This document shows, in pieces, positions 8,064 to 15,054 of a stretch of 64,000 nt of DNA; the stretch's first letter is position 1, and every line of letters begins with the position of its first letter. Position numbers and translations under genes: made by a program. The notes beneath the pieces were generated by a model. It saw only the letters and a program-made list of their open reading frames with translations. It was not told the DNA's origin and searched no databases. The DNA lies in assembly GCF_003990355.1 (NCBI RefSeq), contig NZ_CP034670.1, forward strand, positions 1,674,001-1,738,000, written 5' to 3'. Origin of the DNA: Eikenella corrodens (lineage in GTDB: Bacteria; Pseudomonadota; Gammaproteobacteria; Burkholderiales; Neisseriaceae).

Positions 8064-8105
8064 TTTTTCAGGTAGCCTTTCAGACGGCCTTGAGGCCGTC
8101 TGAAA
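8064..8105. terminator. Composite Eikenella/Neisseria DUS block after ubiU
   Basis: TTTTTCAGGTAGCCT (Eikenella dialect) runs directly into TTTCAGACGGCCTTGAGGCCGTCTGAAA, a near-perfect Neisseria-dialect palindrome at 8078-8105 that abuts the ubiU stop. The palindrome is the probable ubiU terminator. Confidence 0.65.
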
Positions 8106-9215
8106 CTACTTCCAAGGCCGGTTATATGCGCCCAGCGTGCTTTGGCTGCCTTCGGACACCTTGCCCAAAGCCGCATCCCACGCGGGGGTTACGCGGTAGT
8201 GCGCGGGGTCGGCGGCGGCTGCGTCCAAAGCCTGCCGCAGCGTGCGCGTAACCTGCGCGGTGTACATCGGGCTGCGCTGGCGGCCTTCCACTTTGACGGC
8301 GGCCACGCCGATTTTGATGAGCTGCGGCAACACTTCCAACACGTTCAGGCTAGTCGGCTCTTCTAATGCGTAATAAGTTTCGTCGTTCACCTCAAAACGG
8401 CCTTTGCACAGCGTGGGGTAGCCTGCAGGCTCGTCTTTGTTGAACTGCTCGATCATCACCTGATTGAGCCGCACGTTCATTTTGTCGGGCAACTGCTCCC
8501 AGCGCACAGCCTTGGCCGGCGAACACACGCCCTGCATATTCGGCGACTCGCCCGTGGCGTAGCTCGACAGGATGCAGCGGCCTTCCACCATCACGCACAG
8601 GCTGCCGAAGCCGAACACTTCAATCTCCACATCCGTGTTGTCAATCACATGCTGCACTTGGTCTATCGTCAGCACTCGTGGCAGCACGGCGCGGCGGATG
8701 CCGAACAAGTCCTTCATTAAATTGATGGCTTCGTAATTGGTGGCCGAACCCTGCACCGACATGTGCAGGCGCAGGTTCGGATGTTTTTCGCAGGCGTAGG
8801 CCATCACGGCGGGGTCGGCCACAATCACCGCGTCCGCACCCAAATCGGCTGCGGTGTCCACCGCGCGCCGCCAGCGTTCCACCTGCCCGGCCTGCGCGTA
8901 GGTGTTGATGGCCATCAGCACCTGCCGCCCGCGGTCGTGGGCGTAGCGGATGCCTTCGATGATGGATTTTTGGTCGAAATTCAGGCCGGGGAAATTGCGC
9001 GCGTTGGTCGCATCTTTCAGCCCCATGTAAACCGTGTCCGCGCCGTTGTCCACGGCGGTTTTCAGGGCGGGCAGGTTGCCGGCGGGGCAGACGAGTTCGG
9101 GGATGCGGCCGCGCTCGGCCGGCTGCGGCTGGGCGGCGGGTTTGGTGTGGTGGGTGGGCTGGAAGTCGTCAAACAGCATGGCGTGTCCGTTTGTATGTAG
9201 GCAAATATTGGGCAT
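8106..9215 (-). CDS. ubiU: UbiU, Fe-S U32-family hydroxylation subunit
   Basis: 369 residues from the ATG at 9215; an ATG at 9179 (MLFDDFQ) is an equally possible start, as neither has a strong ribosome site. The core starts PELVCPAGNLPALK at about residue 39. Cysteines C207, C214, C231 and C270 reproduce exactly the 7/17/39 spacing of the 4Fe-4S ligands of E. coli UbiU (C169, C176, C193, C232), with an N-terminal extension of about 38 residues. It acts with UbiV in O2-independent ubiquinone hydroxylation. Unlike in E. coli, ubiU is separated from ubiV by an unrelated hydrolase and two small genes. Confidence 0.92.
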   Translation of the reverse strand: MPNICLHTNGHAMLFDDFQPTHHTKPAAQPQPAERGRIPELVCPAGNLPALKTAVDNGADTVYMGLKDATNARNFPGLNFDQKSIIEGIRYAHDRGRQVLMAINTYAQAGQVERWRRAVDTAADLGADAVIVADPAVMAYACEKHPNLRLHMSVQGSATNYEAINLMKDLFGIRRAVLPRVLTIDQVQHVIDNTDVEIEVFGFGSLCVMVEGRCILSSYATGESPNMQGVCSPAKAVRWEQLPDKMNVRLNQVMIEQFNKDEPAGYPTLCKGRFEVNDETYYALEEPTSLNVLEVLPQLIKIGVAAVKVEGRQRSPMYTAQVTRTLRQALDAAAADPAHYRVTPAWDAALGKVSEGSQSTLGAYNRPWK

Positions 9216-9326
9216 TCTACGGGCAAGGCGGCGGTCTGGTGCTGATTTAAATCAACATCGTTGGGCAGGTGTTTTTCAGGCAGCCTTGGCTACAGCGAAT
9301 AAGGCTACCTAAAAGCATATTGCCAA

Positions 9327-9364
9327 TTTTCAGGTAGCCTGCAAGCGAAAGGCTACCTGAAAAT
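9327..9364. repeat. Inverted AG-eikDUS pair in ubiU-alaS spacer
   Basis: ATTTTCAGGTAGCCT and AGGCTACCTGAAAAT face each other across 9 bases. As it lies between two divergent genes it cannot terminate either, so uptake is its more likely role. A second imperfect pair lies at about 9273-9315. Confidence 0.6.
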
Positions 9365-9484
9365 CCTGCCCTTTCATCCACCGCGCAAGTAGGCAGCCAC
9401 CTGCAATATGCAGTAAAATCACGCCCAATTTTTGTTAAGCGCGCCAGCCGCCCGAATCATTATTTTGAAAGACACCGAAACGCC

Positions 9485-12373
9485 ATGAAAACCTCCGAAC
9501 TACGCCAAAAATTCCTAAAATTCTTCGAATCCAAAGGCCACACCATCGTCCGCTCTTCCAGCCTCGTGCCGCACGACGATCCGACGCTGCTGTTTACCAA
9601 CGCCGGTATGAACCAGTTTAAAGACGTGTTCCTCGGCTTTGACAAACGCGCCTACAACCGCGCCACTACCGCGCAAAAATGCGTGCGCGCAGGCGGCAAG
9701 CACAACGATTTGGAAAACGTGGGCTACACCGCCCGCCACCACACCTTCTTCGAAATGATGGGCAATTTCTCGTTTGGCGACTACTTCAAAAAAGAAGTCA
9801 TTCCGTTCGCGTGGGAATTTCTCACTTCGCCCGAATGGCTCAACATTCCCAAAGAAAAACTGCTGGTAACCGTGTATGCCGAAGACGACGAAGCCTACAA
9901 CATCTGGCACGATGTTATCGGCGTGCCTGCCGAGCGCATCGTCCGCATCGGCGACAACAAAGGCAGCCGCTACGCTTCCGACAACTTTTGGCAGATGGGC
10001 GACACCGGCCCCTGCGGCCCCTGCACCGAGATTTTCTACGACCACGGTGAAGAGATTTGGGGCGGCATTCCGGGCAGCCCCGAAGAAGACGGCGACCGCT
10101 GGATTGAAATTTGGAACTGTGTGTTCATGCAGTTCAACCGCGACGAGCAAGGCAATATGAACCCGCTGCCCAAGCCGTCCGTCGATACCGGCATGGGCTT
10201 GGAGCGCATGGCCGCGGTGATGCAGGGCGTGCACAGCAACTACGAAATCGACCTGTTCCAAGACCTGCTCAAAGCCGTCGCCCGCGAAACCGGCGCGCCG
10301 TTCAGCATGGACGAGCCGAGCCTGAAAGTCGTTGCCGACCACATCCGCTCCTGCTCCTTCCTGATTGCCGACGGCGTGATGCCGTCCAACGAAGGACGAG
10401 GCTATGTACTGCGCCGCATCATCCGCCGCGCCGTGCGCCACGGTTACAAACTCGGTCAGAAACAGGCGTTTTTCTACAAACTTGTGCCCGATTTGGTCAA
10501 AGCAATGGGCGATGCGTATCCTGAGTTGAAAGAGAAGCAGACGCAGATTATGGAAGCCCTGCGCGCGGAAGAAAGCCGCTTCGGCGAAACGCTGGAAAAA
10601 GGTATGGGCTTGTTTAACCAAGTGTGGGACGCGATGCAGTTCGCCAAATTGGAAAGCCTGTTGCCGATGGACGGCGTGGGCGAACCATTGCGATTGACCA
10701 GCGCAGACGGTGTAGCGTTTACCGTGGTTTCGCGCAACGCGGGCAACGGCAAACAAATCGTGGTGCGCCCGCAGGTTTCAGGCAGCCTGAACGAAAGTTT
10801 CGCCTTTAATATGGAAGACGTGATTACCAAAGAAAAAACCGAAGCCCACCGCGCTTACGGCGAAGCCCTGCAAGGCTACCTGAAAAACAATATCGCCAAC
10901 AGCAAGCTGATTATGTCGGGCGAACACATCTTCAAACTCTACGACACCTACGGCTTCCCGTATGATTTGACCGCCGACATGGCGCGCGAACTCGGCATCG
11001 AGCTGGACGAAGAAGGCTTCGAGCGCGAAATGGAAGCCCAACGCGCCCGCGCCCGCGCCGCGCAAAACTTCAAAGCTAACGCCCAAGTCGCCTACGACGG
11101 CGCCGACACCCAGTTCCACGGCTACGACAAACGCAGCCTCGACGCCGCCGTACTCGCACTCTACCGCGACGGCGAAGCTGTAAACGAATTGAACGCAGGC
11201 GAAAACGGCATTGTCGTGCTGGATCACACGCCGTTCTACGCCGAAAGCGGCGGCCAAGTCGGCGACGTAGGCTTTATTTTCGCAGGCGAAAACCGCTTCC
11301 GCGTCGAAGACACGCAGAAAATCAAAGCCGCCGTACACGGACAATTCGGCGCAGTCGTTTCAGGTCGTCTGAAAGTGGGCGATGCCGTATCCGCCGAAAT
11401 CGACAACGACATCCGCAACAGCATCATGCGCAATCACAGCGTTACCCACTTGATGCACAAAGCCCTGCGCGATGTTTTGGGCACGCACGTCGAACAAAAA
11501 GGCAGCCTGCAAAACGCCGAGCTGACCCGATTCGACATCTCCCACCCGCAAGGCATCAGCGCGGAAGAAATCGCCGAAGTCGAACGCCGCGTCAATGCCG
11601 CGATTATCGCCAACGTGCCCGTCAAAGTGGAAACCATGTCCATTGAAGACGCGCAAAAATCAGGCGCAGTCATGCTCTTCGGCGAAAAATACGGCGACTT
11701 CGTCCGCGTCATCACCATGGGCGACTACTCCACCGAACTGTGCGGCGGCACCCACGTCGCCCGCACCGGCGACATCGGTTTCTTCAAAATCATCAGCGAA
11801 GGCGGCATCGCCGCAGGCATCCGCCGCGTAGAAGCCATCACCGGCCTTGCCGCTCTGGCATGGGCGCAAAACCAAGAAAGCCTGATGAAAAACATCATCG
11901 CCGAAGTCAAAGCCCAAACCGAAAAAGACGTACTTGCCAAAATCCAAGCCAACGCCGCAAACGCCAAAGCCTTGGAAAAAGAGTTGGCAAAAGCCAAAGC
12001 CGAACTTGCCGTCCACGCAGGCGCCAAACTCTTGGACGATGCAAAAGACTTGGGCGCCGCCAAACTCGTCGCCGCCCAAATCGAAGCCGACGCAGCCGCC
12101 CTGCGCGAAATCGTTACCGATTTAACCGGCAAATCCGACAACGCCGTGATTCTTTTGGCGGCAGTAAACGACGGCAAAGTCTCCCTGTGCGCCGGCGTAT
12201 CCAAAGCCCTGACAGGAAAGGTGAAAGCCGGCGATTTGGTCAAATTTGCAGCCGAACAAGTCGGCGGCAAAGGCGGCGGCCGACCGGATTTGGCACAGGC
12301 TGGGGGGACGGATGCTTCCCAAGTCGGCACGATGCTGGATTCGGCAGAAGGCTGGGTTAGAGAGAAGCTGTAA
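9485..12373 (+). CDS. alaS: Alanyl-tRNA synthetase with an internal insertion
   Basis: 962 residues. AlaRS charges tRNA-Ala and has a C-terminal editing domain. The N-terminal aminoacylation core (FTNAGMNQFKDVFLG), the HSVTHLMHKAL and CGGTHVARTGD zinc/editing motifs, and the Gly-rich end (GGKGGGRPDLAQAGG) are present. The usual length is about 875. The excess of about 86 residues lies at roughly residues 378-478, between ETLEKGM and HIFKLYDTYGFPYDL, where other AlaRSs have only about 20. The insert carries a Kingella-type uptake 12-mer (10780-10791) and an Eikenella-type one (10873-10884). Elsewhere the gene has a N. mucosa-type one (11362-11373). The frame is intact, so the enzyme is presumably functional. 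Confidence 0.95.
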   Translation: MKTSELRQKFLKFFESKGHTIVRSSSLVPHDDPTLLFTNAGMNQFKDVFLGFDKRAYNRATTAQKCVRAGGKHNDLENVGYTARHHTFFEMMGNFSFGDYFKKEVIPFAWEFLTSPEWLNIPKEKLLVTVYAEDDEAYNIWHDVIGVPAERIVRIGDNKGSRYASDNFWQMGDTGPCGPCTEIFYDHGEEIWGGIPGSPEEDGDRWIEIWNCVFMQFNRDEQGNMNPLPKPSVDTGMGLERMAAVMQGVHSNYEIDLFQDLLKAVARETGAPFSMDEPSLKVVADHIRSCSFLIADGVMPSNEGRGYVLRRIIRRAVRHGYKLGQKQAFFYKLVPDLVKAMGDAYPELKEKQTQIMEALRAEESRFGETLEKGMGLFNQVWDAMQFAKLESLLPMDGVGEPLRLTSADGVAFTVVSRNAGNGKQIVVRPQVSGSLNESFAFNMEDVITKEKTEAHRAYGEALQGYLKNNIANSKLIMSGEHIFKLYDTYGFPYDLTADMARELGIELDEEGFEREMEAQRARARAAQNFKANAQVAYDGADTQFHGYDKRSLDAAVLALYRDGEAVNELNAGENGIVVLDHTPFYAESGGQVGDVGFIFAGENRFRVEDTQKIKAAVHGQFGAVVSGRLKVGDAVSAEIDNDIRNSIMRNHSVTHLMHKALRDVLGTHVEQKGSLQNAELTRFDISHPQGISAEEIAEVERRVNAAIIANVPVKVETMSIEDAQKSGAVMLFGEKYGDFVRVITMGDYSTELCGGTHVARTGDIGFFKIISEGGIAAGIRRVEAITGLAALAWAQNQESLMKNIIAEVKAQTEKDVLAKIQANAANAKALEKELAKAKAELAVHAGAKLLDDAKDLGAAKLVAAQIEADAAALREIVTDLTGKSDNAVILLAAVNDGKVSLCAGVSKALTGKVKAGDLVKFAAEQVGGKGGGRPDLAQAGGTDASQVGTMLDSAEGWVREKL

Positions 12374-12386
12374 TTAGAAAAGTGCA

Positions 12387-12416
12387 GGCTGCCTGAAAGT
12401 GGGTTTCAGGTAGCCT
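12387..12416 (+). terminator. DUS-pair terminator of alaS
   Basis: AGGCTGCCTGAAA and TTTCAGGTAGCCT form 13-bp arms with one mismatch, 13 bases after the alaS stop. One arm has the AGGCTGCC (simonsiellal-type) spelling and the other the Eikenella spelling. Confidence 0.55.
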
Positions 12417-12475
12417 AAAACTCATATTGAATATTGCTATCTGATTATTCAGCCGCTTTAAAATAAGGATTGAGC

Positions 12476-12826
12476 ATGGGCGTTAAACGCATTGTGGCCA
12501 ATATAAACGCAACCCAACCCGCCGCAGCAAAGGCTTTCTACCATGACTTGCTTGGACTGGAATTGCTGATGGATCATGGGTGGATACAGACCTACGGACA
12601 GGATACGACTATGTCTGTGCAGGTCAGTTTTGCCAGTGAAGGCGGTTCTGGCATGCCTGTGCCTGATTTGTCTATTGAGGTGGATAATCTGGACGAATTA
12701 TTAGAGCGGATGCAGCATGCTGGTTTCACGCCTGAATATGGGCCGACTACTGAACCTTGGGGCGTGCGCCGCTTTTTTGTGCGCGATCCGTTTGGGCAGC
12801 TGGTGAATATTTTGCAGCATGAGTAA
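12476..12826 (+). CDS. VOC/glyoxalase-fold protein
   Basis: 116 residues with the vicinal-oxygen-chelate beta-alpha-beta-beta-beta repeats (MGVKRIVANINATQPAAAKA, FYHDLLGLEL, FFVRDPFGQLVNILQHE). Members include glyoxalases, dioxygenases and antibiotic-binding proteins, and the reaction here is not predictable. AAGGATTGAGC precedes the ATG at 12476. The gene is followed immediately by an AT-rich toxin remnant, so the end of this gene marks the border of an accessory segment. Confidence 0.78.
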   Translation: MGVKRIVANINATQPAAAKAFYHDLLGLELLMDHGWIQTYGQDTTMSVQVSFASEGGSGMPVPDLSIEVDNLDELLERMQHAGFTPEYGPTTEPWGVRRFFVRDPFGQLVNILQHE

Positions 12827-12840
12827 GCCAACTTTTATGT

Positions 12841-13083
12841 ACTATAAATATAAAATTTTTAGGTGCAGATTTTATAAAAGTTGAGCTAGGAAAATGGAGA
12901 AGTCTAGATGGATTAAGGCAGTTTAGATTAAAACCAGATGACTATATAGGTACTCATGGAATGGGTATGCCTATCGTATCTAATGTATCTCATGTTCGTT
13001 TTGAATTTTTGGTATCAAAAGCTAACGGTAAAAATTTTACTGTTACAAAAAATGTTCATGTACTATTGAAAAAATGTTGCTGA
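12841..13083 (+). pseudogene. C-terminal fragment of a polymorphic toxin
   Basis: An AT-rich reading frame without start codon, open from the VOC stop to TGA at 13081-13083. It encodes GKWRSLDGLRQFRLKPDDYI, then GTHGMGMPIVSNVSHVRFEFL-type sequence. The W-RS-DG-RQFR..DD..G.HG...HV-FE layout resembles the C-terminal catalytic modules at the ends of contact-dependent or Rhs/MafB-type toxins. No delivery domain is present upstream. It is probably an orphan toxin module left with its immunity gene, which starts five bases later. Family assignment is by pattern only. Confidence 0.5.
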
Positions 13084-13087
13084 CACT

Positions 13088-13444
13088 ATGGTATATATTG
13101 AAATAAATCTAGCATATCACTCCATAACCTTGCACTGTACTCCATTGTTTTTAGATGAAGTACTAAATTCCAATAATTCTTTTATTGGTGAAATTTACTT
13201 AAATATGAATAAAAAATGTAAGAACGCTTTTCTGCATTTGTCAGTTAATGATGACGATGATGATTGTCTTCAAATTATAGAAGACAATCTGTTTTTAAGC
13301 ATATCAAGTAATACATATTCTCTATTTCAATATAGTTCAGATTATATTAAGAAATATGGCTTACCATTTTCTACTGAACTTAGTGATTTAACTTTATTAC
13401 CAAAAAATAAGACATTGTCTTTCATTATTTTTGTTGCTGATTAA
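13088..13444 (+). CDS. Putative immunity protein of the toxin fragment
   Basis: 118 residues, beginning MVYIEINLAYHSITLHCTPL, acidic with a NDDDDDC stretch, no signal peptide. I do not recognise the family. The reasons to call it an immunity protein are its position four bases after the toxin C-terminal fragment, its small size, and its low GC in a GC-rich genome. It is intact, consistent with orphan immunity genes being retained against toxins of rivals. Confidence 0.5.
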   Translation: MVYIEINLAYHSITLHCTPLFLDEVLNSNNSFIGEIYLNMNKKCKNAFLHLSVNDDDDDCLQIIEDNLFLSISSNTYSLFQYSSDYIKKYGLPFSTELSDLTLLPKNKTLSFIIFVAD

Positions 13445-13492
13445 ATGTCTGCATTGCATTAGCAAGCGTAGGTTGGGTTGATAAACCCAACA

Positions 13493-13528
13493 CTTTTCAG
13501 GTAGCCCTCTTAAAGGCTACCTGAAAAA
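13493..13528 (+). terminator. DUS-pair hairpin after immunity gene
   Basis: CTTTTCAGGTAGCC and GGCTACCTGAAAAA form an inverted pair with a short loop and trailing A/T-rich sequence 50 bases after the stop. Confidence 0.6.
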
Positions 13529-13570
13529 ATGCATAGACAAGGCAAGCCGTAGCCTGTATTCCCACCAACC

Positions 13571-13657
13571 GCGTGCGTGGCTGCGCCACACACCCTACCT
13601 ACGGGCGACGCAAACCTTAAGATTAAGGTGTAGGGTGTGTGCGGTACGCACGCACGC
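13571..13657. repeat. Large imperfect inverted repeat
   Basis: Arms of 28 bp (13571-13598 and 13630-13657) with outer ends GCGTGCGTG / ACGCACGC and inner ends CACACACCCTAC / GTAGGGTGTGTG. The 8 bases in the middle of the arms differ. It lies in the 292-base spacer between the immunity gene and the DUF6429-like gene, with no reading frame of its own. A related GTAGGGTGGTGGGCA string occurs at about 14111. Confidence 0.55.
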
Positions 13658-13736
13658 GGGTGCTGCCGTTACCGAATCGGCACGGCATCCTTCCACATCC
13701 CAACCCCATCAATCCAAATCAAGAAAGCTCCGATCT

Positions 13737-13973
13737 ATGTCCTATAACCGCCAAAAACTGGAAAACGCCCTGCTTGCCCTAATCGGCGCATTGGAATTTG
13801 AAGAAGGCCGCTTTTGGAAAGGCTACGATTTTGACCTGCTCAATAGCCTGCACGAACAAGGCCTAATCAGCCAGCCTTGGGGCAAAGCCAAATCCGCCTA
13901 TCTCACCCCGGAAGGTTTGAAAAAAGCAAAAGCCTTGGCAGAAAAGATGTTTGGCGGGGAATCGGATTTGTAG
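13737..13973 (+). CDS. Small protein, DUF6429-like
   Basis: 78 residues: begins MSYNRQKLENALLALIGALE and includes FEEGRFWKGYDFDLLNSLHE and AYLTPEGLKKAKALAEKMF. This resembles the DUF6429 family of about 80-residue winged-helix-like proteins of unknown function. In-frame sequence extends upstream to 13635 but has no good start. The ATG at 13737 follows AAGAAAGC. It stands alone among repeats and IS remnants. Confidence 0.6.
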   Translation: MSYNRQKLENALLALIGALEFEEGRFWKGYDFDLLNSLHEQGLISQPWGKAKSAYLTPEGLKKAKALAEKMFGGESDL

Positions 13974-14198
13974 CAAGGTTGTGCGGGCATTAGCTTTATG
14001 TTTCCTGTGTCCGAAGGCAGCCTGAAAACCCTTGGGTATACGTTCGCCCCGTAAAAATCGGTATGGCGCGTGCCTGTACTAATGTGTATGTGTGTATGGC
14101 GGATGCGTTTGTAGGGTGGTGGGCACTCGCTGCCCACGCGTTGCGCCCCGAAGGCAGCCTGAAACGGCTGCGGATAATGGCTAACTTGGGAAACAAGG

Positions 14199-14909
14199 TG
14201 TAGAAACCAGTAGCGTTGTTTACAGTATTTCCAGGAGAATACTGAAACATGAACATGCACAAACAACCGTTTCAAACAGGCAAAGTACGGAATGAAACGC
14301 CTGGCCAAGGTAGAACGCAGCATTCGGGAAAAGCTTAAAAAGCAGGCCAAACGCTACAATAAATCCTACCCCGGAGAGCCGGTGCATCTCGATACCAAAC
14401 GGCTGCCGCTGCCCAAAGGTCAGAAAGCCACCGATAAGCGGGATGACCTGTTTGTCGCCATCGACGATTTTTCAAGGGAGCTATACGCCGCCATTTTGCC
14501 GAACAAAACCGCAGACAGTGCCGCCAAGTTTCTGACCGGACACCTGATTGTTCCCTGCCCCTACCTGATCGAGTGCGTTTACTCCGACAACGGTACGGAA
14601 TACAAAGGCTCGGCCAACCATGCTTTCGGTGTGGCCTGTTATGAGAACGGGATTGGTCAGAAGTTTACCCGGGTTGCCCGTCCGCAGACCAACGGTAAGG
14701 CGGAACGGGTTATCCGCACCCTGATGGAGATGTGGCATGAGAAACAGTCGTTTGACAGTCCGGAACACCGGTAAAAGGAGTTGTACCGATTTGTGAACTT
14801 CTATAACACAGTGAAGCCGCACGGTAATCTGGGCGGCGATACGCCGTTTGAGGTGTTGCAGGCTTACTTTTCTCAACCTGTGGTGTAAACAACGCGACGA
14901 TTTCCTACA
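14199..14909 (+). mobile_element. Decayed IS481-type insertion sequence
   Basis: Imperfect 26-bp terminal inverted repeats (TGTAGAAACCAGTAGCGTTG.. at 14199 and the complement of TTTACAACGCGAC-type sequence ending ..TTTCCTACA at 14909) bound a 711-bp relic. No clear target duplication is visible. The encoded transposase is broken, so the copy is inactive. Confidence 0.75.
14249..14888 (+). pseudogene. IS481-family transposase, broken
   Basis: An original start (MNMHKQPFQTGK at 14249) is in a different frame from the body, which begins MKRLAKVERSIREKLKKQAK at 14292. The helix-turn-helix region normally between them is missing, so an internal 5' deletion has occurred. The integrase core is visible (VHLDTKRLPL, FVAIDDFSRELYAA, YSDNGTEYKG). 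An in-frame TAA at 14772-14774 then interrupts the reading, which continues in frame as KELYRFVNFYNTVKPHGNLG to TAA at 14886. Two independent lesions mark it as a pseudogene. Confidence 0.85.
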
Positions 14910-15054
14910 CCCTACCGAACAACCGGCTGGCTGAAACCCGGCACACAAGTAAAAAGCAGTAAAACCCGCCGTCTGTTTGCGCCTGCCGCTTCATTGCCCC
15001 GCCGCTTTCAGGTAGCCTTAGGCCGTTCCGAATTATCCAAAGCCGACATCAAGC

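Noticed and set aside
9515..10756. 413-codon frame antisense to alaS
   Set aside because: No motifs; composition typical of antisense translation.
14601..14948. Antisense frames over the IS481 relic
   Set aside because: Shadows of the transposase pseudogene.
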